A stretch of DNA of 64,000 nucleotides from Methylobacillus sp. MM3 (lineage in GTDB: Bacteria > Pseudomonadota > Gammaproteobacteria > Burkholderiales > Methylophilaceae). Below the pieces are notes generated by a model. The model saw nothing but the letters and a program-made list of their open reading frames with translations. It was not told the origin of the DNA and ran no database searches. Below, in pieces: positions 61,491 through 64,000 of the stretch (positions are counted from its first letter, which is position 1; every line of letters begins with the position of its first letter). The stretch lies in contig NZ_LXTQ01000040.1 of the NCBI RefSeq assembly GCF_001645185.1, forward strand, positions 62,001 to 126,000, in the 5' to 3' direction. The translations under genes were made by a program, and so were the position numbers.

Positions 61491-61536
61491 GACTTAACCC
61501 TATGGCGCCAGTTGCGCCTGCGACAAATACTTTCAT
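61477..61536 (-). pseudogene. truncated SDR/NmrA-type gene start
   Basis: From an ATG at 61536 the minus strand reads MKVFVAGATGAIG, the first Rossmann beta-alpha unit of an NAD(P)-binding short-chain/NmrA-like protein. It then breaks into an unrelated end (LSRIEC) and a stop at 61477, inside the ribonucleotide reductase fragment. It lies downstream of the AhpD-like and cupin genes on the same strand, where such SDR genes often stand. The junction around 61480-61497 is a recombination scar. Confidence 0.6.
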
Positions 61537-61548
61537 GAATTTCTCCTG

Positions 61549-62004
61549 TCAATTCGCCAATGCGGCCTGGGGTGTATTCCGGAAGCTGATGGCCATGCGG
61601 TTATATGCGTTCATGAGGCCGATGGCGATCGTCATATCGACGATTTCGCGCTCCTCAAAAACCGTACGCACGGCCTGATAGGCATCGTCAGGTACGCCCG
61701 TTTCGGCGACGCGTGTCACCGTTTCGGCCCATGCTAGGGCAGCTCTTTCGCGGGCATCGAACAAATTTCCCGCTTCAGGCCAAGCTTGAAGCAGCGCGAG
61801 CTTCTCGATGGGCTGGCCCTTTTTCAATAGGTCACGCGTATGCATGTCCAGGCAAAAGGCGCAGTTATTGATCTGCGAAACGCGCAAAAAGACCAGATCG
61901 ATAAGAGCGGCAGGAAGGCCGCTTTGCATCACGTAGCCATAGACTGCGCCAAGAGCCTGCACTCCTGCTGGCGCAATCCGGTTGTAGTCGAGACGTTTAC
62001 TCAT
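61549..62004 (-). CDS. AhpD-like carboxymuconolactone decarboxylase-family protein
   Basis: 151 residues. The AhpD/CMD core is present with the redox CxxC and His: LRVSQINNCAFCLDMHTRDLLKKGQPIEKLALL. The following helices (RERAALAWAETVTRVAETGVPDDAYQAVRTVFEEREIVDMTIAIGLMNAYNRMAISFRNTP) match the small alkylhydroperoxidase group. It reduces peroxides or acts on small organic substrates in the cytoplasm. It sits 30 bp downstream of a cupin gene and before a truncated SDR gene, on the same strand. Confidence 0.92.
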   Translation of the reverse strand: MSKRLDYNRIAPAGVQALGAVYGYVMQSGLPAALIDLVFLRVSQINNCAFCLDMHTRDLLKKGQPIEKLALLQAWPEAGNLFDARERAALAWAETVTRVAETGVPDDAYQAVRTVFEEREIVDMTIAIGLMNAYNRMAISFRNTPQAALAN

Positions 62005-62034
62005 TCGATTTCCTTGACTTGAATGGCAAATGGT

Positions 62035-62451
62035 TTATTTAACGGGGGTCACAAGTTGCTTGTCGTCCGTATCCACGACAAACACGGCGAGAAGTTTTGC
62101 CGGCTTGGTTTTGCTTGCATTTCGACTCACGGCATGGGTTGAACCGGGCGTCTCGTGAAAACTTTCGCCTGCGTGATATATCCGTTTGGGGCCGTCGTTG
62201 ACCTGCGATTCAATCGCACCGGACACCACATAGGCATAGATGAATGCAGATTTGGCATGCGTGTGGGATGGGGAGGCTGCGCCTGGCGCGTAATTAACCT
62301 CAACCGCAATCAGCGATTTGCCGGGGATATTAGGGATTGCTTGATTGAATTTTGGCGTGGCCTTTTCGCCAGCTTCATGTGCGGCCGCTGGCAGTACGGT
62401 ATTGATCGTGATTGCAGCCAGGATTGCAGTGAATAGTGAACGTAATTGCAT
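62035..62451 (-). CDS. exported small cupin protein
   Basis: 138 residues with a signal peptide (LFTAILAAITINTVLPAAAHE). One cupin domain with metal motifs PGAASPSHTHAKSAFIYAYVVSGAIESQ and GESFHETPGSTHAVSRNAS. Such single-domain periplasmic cupins accompany AhpD-like and SDR genes in proteobacterial redox cassettes. The gene is divergent from a MocR-type regulator, whose half-site operator is in the gap. Confidence 0.88.
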   Translation of the reverse strand: MQLRSLFTAILAAITINTVLPAAAHEAGEKATPKFNQAIPNIPGKSLIAVEVNYAPGAASPSHTHAKSAFIYAYVVSGAIESQVNDGPKRIYHAGESFHETPGSTHAVSRNASKTKPAKLLAVFVVDTDDKQLVTPVK

Positions 62452-62501
62452 GATAGCTCTCCTTAAATATAGGGATTGGGATATGCATTTTTAGCCCAAA
62501 A

Positions 62502-62545
62502 TGGTACAAATTAAAGAACCAAGAATTGACTATTTTTATGTACCA
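62502..62545. promoter_or_regulatory. candidate MocR operator TGGTACA-N30-TGTACCA
   Basis: TGGTACA (62502-62508) and its exact complement TGTACCA (62539-62545) are separated by 30 bp in front of the ATG at 62555. It covers the cupin promoter region. Widely spaced inverted half-sites are typical of MocR/PdxR-type regulators. It also argues that an ATG at 62501 is not the real start. Confidence 0.55.
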
Positions 62546-62554
62546 CTACCATCT

Positions 62555-63973
62555 ATGACCAAACCGCTAAATATAGAACTGGACCGATCTGCCAAGACGT
62601 CGCTAGCAGAGCAAATTCGAAAGGGAATCACTTCCGCAATTGAGGGCGGAGTGCTCTTGCCTGGCGCTCGACTACCATCCTGGTTGGATTTGGCGGCGCA
62701 ACTAGGTGTCGCTCGAGGAACGGTGAGATTGGCTTATGAAAGGCTGATGGATGCACAACTCATTACAGCATCGCGTGCAACAGGTACCCGCGTCGCTGAC
62801 CGGCCACGTATTCTTGGCGGGCGAGATGAACCGCCTGATCACGGACCCTTTATGGATATGTATCAGGAACTCATGGCGGGACCGGCGATATTCCAAATGG
62901 GCGTCCCTGCACAGGAGACCCTGCCTGCGAAACTCTTCACACGAATCCATTCCTACGCCATTCGCGCAGAACTCAGTAAGGCTGCTCTTTACCCCGATCC
63001 TCGCGGTGAGCCTGAACTGCGCCGCGAAATTGCTGCATATCTGACTATTGCCCGCGGTCTGGAATGTTCCCCTTCACAAATCTTCATTACAGGAGGATTT
63101 AGTAGCGGGCTTGGATTGACGATGCGTGTGCTCGGGCTGCAAGGACAGAAGGCTTGGGTAGAAGATCCCAGTTTTCCTATTACAAAGCATGGACTAGGTT
63201 TGGCTGGTTTGTCGCTGGCGCCCATACCGGTAGACGAGGAGGGCATCGATATCGACTATGGGATGCGTACCGCAGCGGATGCGGCCCTTTGTGTCGTTAC
63301 TCCTGGCCAACAGGCACCGCTGGGTATGACCATGTCACTGGCAAGACGATTGCAATTATTGGATTGGGCCGCGCAAAAAGAGCAGTGGGTGATTGAAGAC
63401 GATTATTTGAGTGAATTGCAACTGAGCGCCCGGGCCGCACCTGCGCTTGCTTCACTCGATCGCGCAGGACGCGTCATCCATATTGGCTCGTTCAGTAAAA
63501 CCATCACGCCCACATTGCGTTTGGGATTCATCGTGTCGCCTCCATCCATTGCATCACGATTCGCAGAAGTTGCAGCATGTCTTGCGCCTGCACCTATCCC
63601 GGCCGTGCAGTTGGCAACTGCAGAATTCATGCGAGATGGTCATTACATTCGACATCTTCGACGTACTAAACGGCTTTATTCAGCACAACAAGATGCCTTG
63701 CAGAATTATCTGGAACCGCGGGTCAACGGTATCGATGTTGCAACCGCAGGGCTAGCCGCACTATTGTATTTGCCAGACGGAACCGACGATATTTCTCTGG
63801 TACGGGAAACATTGGCATATGGCCTGGCTCCTGCACCGCTGTCGGCATGGTATGCCTCCCCGGCGTCAGCACGGTCAGGATTGCTGCTTGGTATCTCTAC
63901 CGCACCCCAACAGCACATTGGAAGAGCCTGTGACCGCCTATTGGAGATTTTAGAGCGCTATAAAAAGCACTAG
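62555..63973 (+). CDS. MocR/PdxR-type GntR-aminotransferase fusion regulator
   Basis: 472 residues. N-terminal GntR winged helix-turn-helix (SLAEQIRKGITSAIEGGVLLPGARLPSWLDLAAQLGVARGTVRLAYERLMDAQLI, about residues 15-68), then a type I aminotransferase-fold domain. The probable PLP-lysine motif HIGSFSKTITPTLRLGFIV lies near residue 320, and other fold elements include YPDPRGEPELRREIAAYL and EDDYLSELQLS. MocR regulators bind PLP or amino-acid derivatives. The regulator is divergent from the cupin-AhpD pair and probably controls it. In-frame ATG at 62501 is an alternative start. Confidence 0.92.
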   Translation: MTKPLNIELDRSAKTSLAEQIRKGITSAIEGGVLLPGARLPSWLDLAAQLGVARGTVRLAYERLMDAQLITASRATGTRVADRPRILGGRDEPPDHGPFMDMYQELMAGPAIFQMGVPAQETLPAKLFTRIHSYAIRAELSKAALYPDPRGEPELRREIAAYLTIARGLECSPSQIFITGGFSSGLGLTMRVLGLQGQKAWVEDPSFPITKHGLGLAGLSLAPIPVDEEGIDIDYGMRTAADAALCVVTPGQQAPLGMTMSLARRLQLLDWAAQKEQWVIEDDYLSELQLSARAAPALASLDRAGRVIHIGSFSKTITPTLRLGFIVSPPSIASRFAEVAACLAPAPIPAVQLATAEFMRDGHYIRHLRRTKRLYSAQQDALQNYLEPRVNGIDVATAGLAALLYLPDGTDDISLVRETLAYGLAPAPLSAWYASPASARSGLLLGISTAPQQHIGRACDRLLEILERYKKH

Positions 63974-64000
63974 CTGCCAGCTGAGTTTATTGCCTTGGAG

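Overview
The window looks like a chromosomal stretch of a Gram-negative betaproteobacterium. The evidence is an intact TamA/TamB outer-membrane assembly pair, two TonB-dependent receptors, a FecI/FecR iron-signalling locus, RlpA, SelO, PpnN and several LysR/ArsR/MarR regulators in the styles common in that class. No rRNA, tRNA, CRISPR array, integrase or complete insertion sequence was seen. Base composition is G+C-rich (high fifties percent by eye) except for 54.0-61.1 kb, which is visibly A+T-richer.

Layout. 0-13.3 kb holds a clipped MDR oxidoreductase with a divergent LysR gene, an OhrR-type regulator with a periplasmic catalase-family peroxidase, a PD-(D/E)XK nuclease-helicase fusion, tamA-tamB and selO. 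13.3-20 kb is a reductase/hydrolase cassette (two secreted alpha/beta hydrolases, a cupin-carboxymuconolactone decarboxylase fusion, an aldo/keto reductase) with a divergent LysR gene, then an SRPBCC-ArsR operon with two matching operators. 20-35 kb carries a phosphoesterase, a TonB receptor, two c-di-GMP proteins (CHASE3-GGDEF; MHYT-PAS-GGDEF-EAL), an iron permease behind a Fur box, an Xre/ParS-RES toxin-antitoxin pair behind a long perfect inverted repeat, an M20 amidohydrolase, and pirin plus isochorismatase-like genes. 35-41.7 kb has ppnN, surface-polysaccharide-type genes (GT2, hexapeptide acyltransferase, ABC exporter) and a phospholipase D-type phospholipid synthase. 41.8-47.1 kb is a Fur-boxed fecI-fecR-receptor-PepSY iron-uptake operon. 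47.2-53.5 kb holds small genes, an ArsR repressor divergent from an Old Yellow Enzyme gene, an HD protein and a GlxA regulator, with four REP-like palindromes.

The most notable region is 54.0-61.1 kb, a compact six-gene minus-strand operon. In transcription order it encodes a cytosine-C5 DNA methyltransferase with an N-terminal ribbon-helix-helix-like segment, an unrecognised 277-aa protein, a ParB/Srx-like protein with a DGNRR motif, a SNF2-type ATPase, a protein with a C-terminal PD-(D/E)XK nuclease signature, and an EndoIII-family glycosylase with an Fe-S motif. A perfect 30-bp palindrome lies in front of the methyltransferase. I read this as a multi-subunit, ATP-dependent restriction-modification or defence system with its own autorepressor and its own deamination-repair enzyme. 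I cannot match it to a named system.

Both flanks of this island carry truncated 3' gene ends. On the left are the tail of a second Old Yellow Enzyme gene and a chimeric scrap of transporter and KTSC-gene tails. On the right are the C-terminal zinc-ribbon tail of a B12-dependent ribonucleotide reductase and the first codons of an SDR gene. These scars suggest that the island sits in a recombination hotspot. A cupin and AhpD-like gene pair with a divergent MocR/PdxR-type regulator closes the window.
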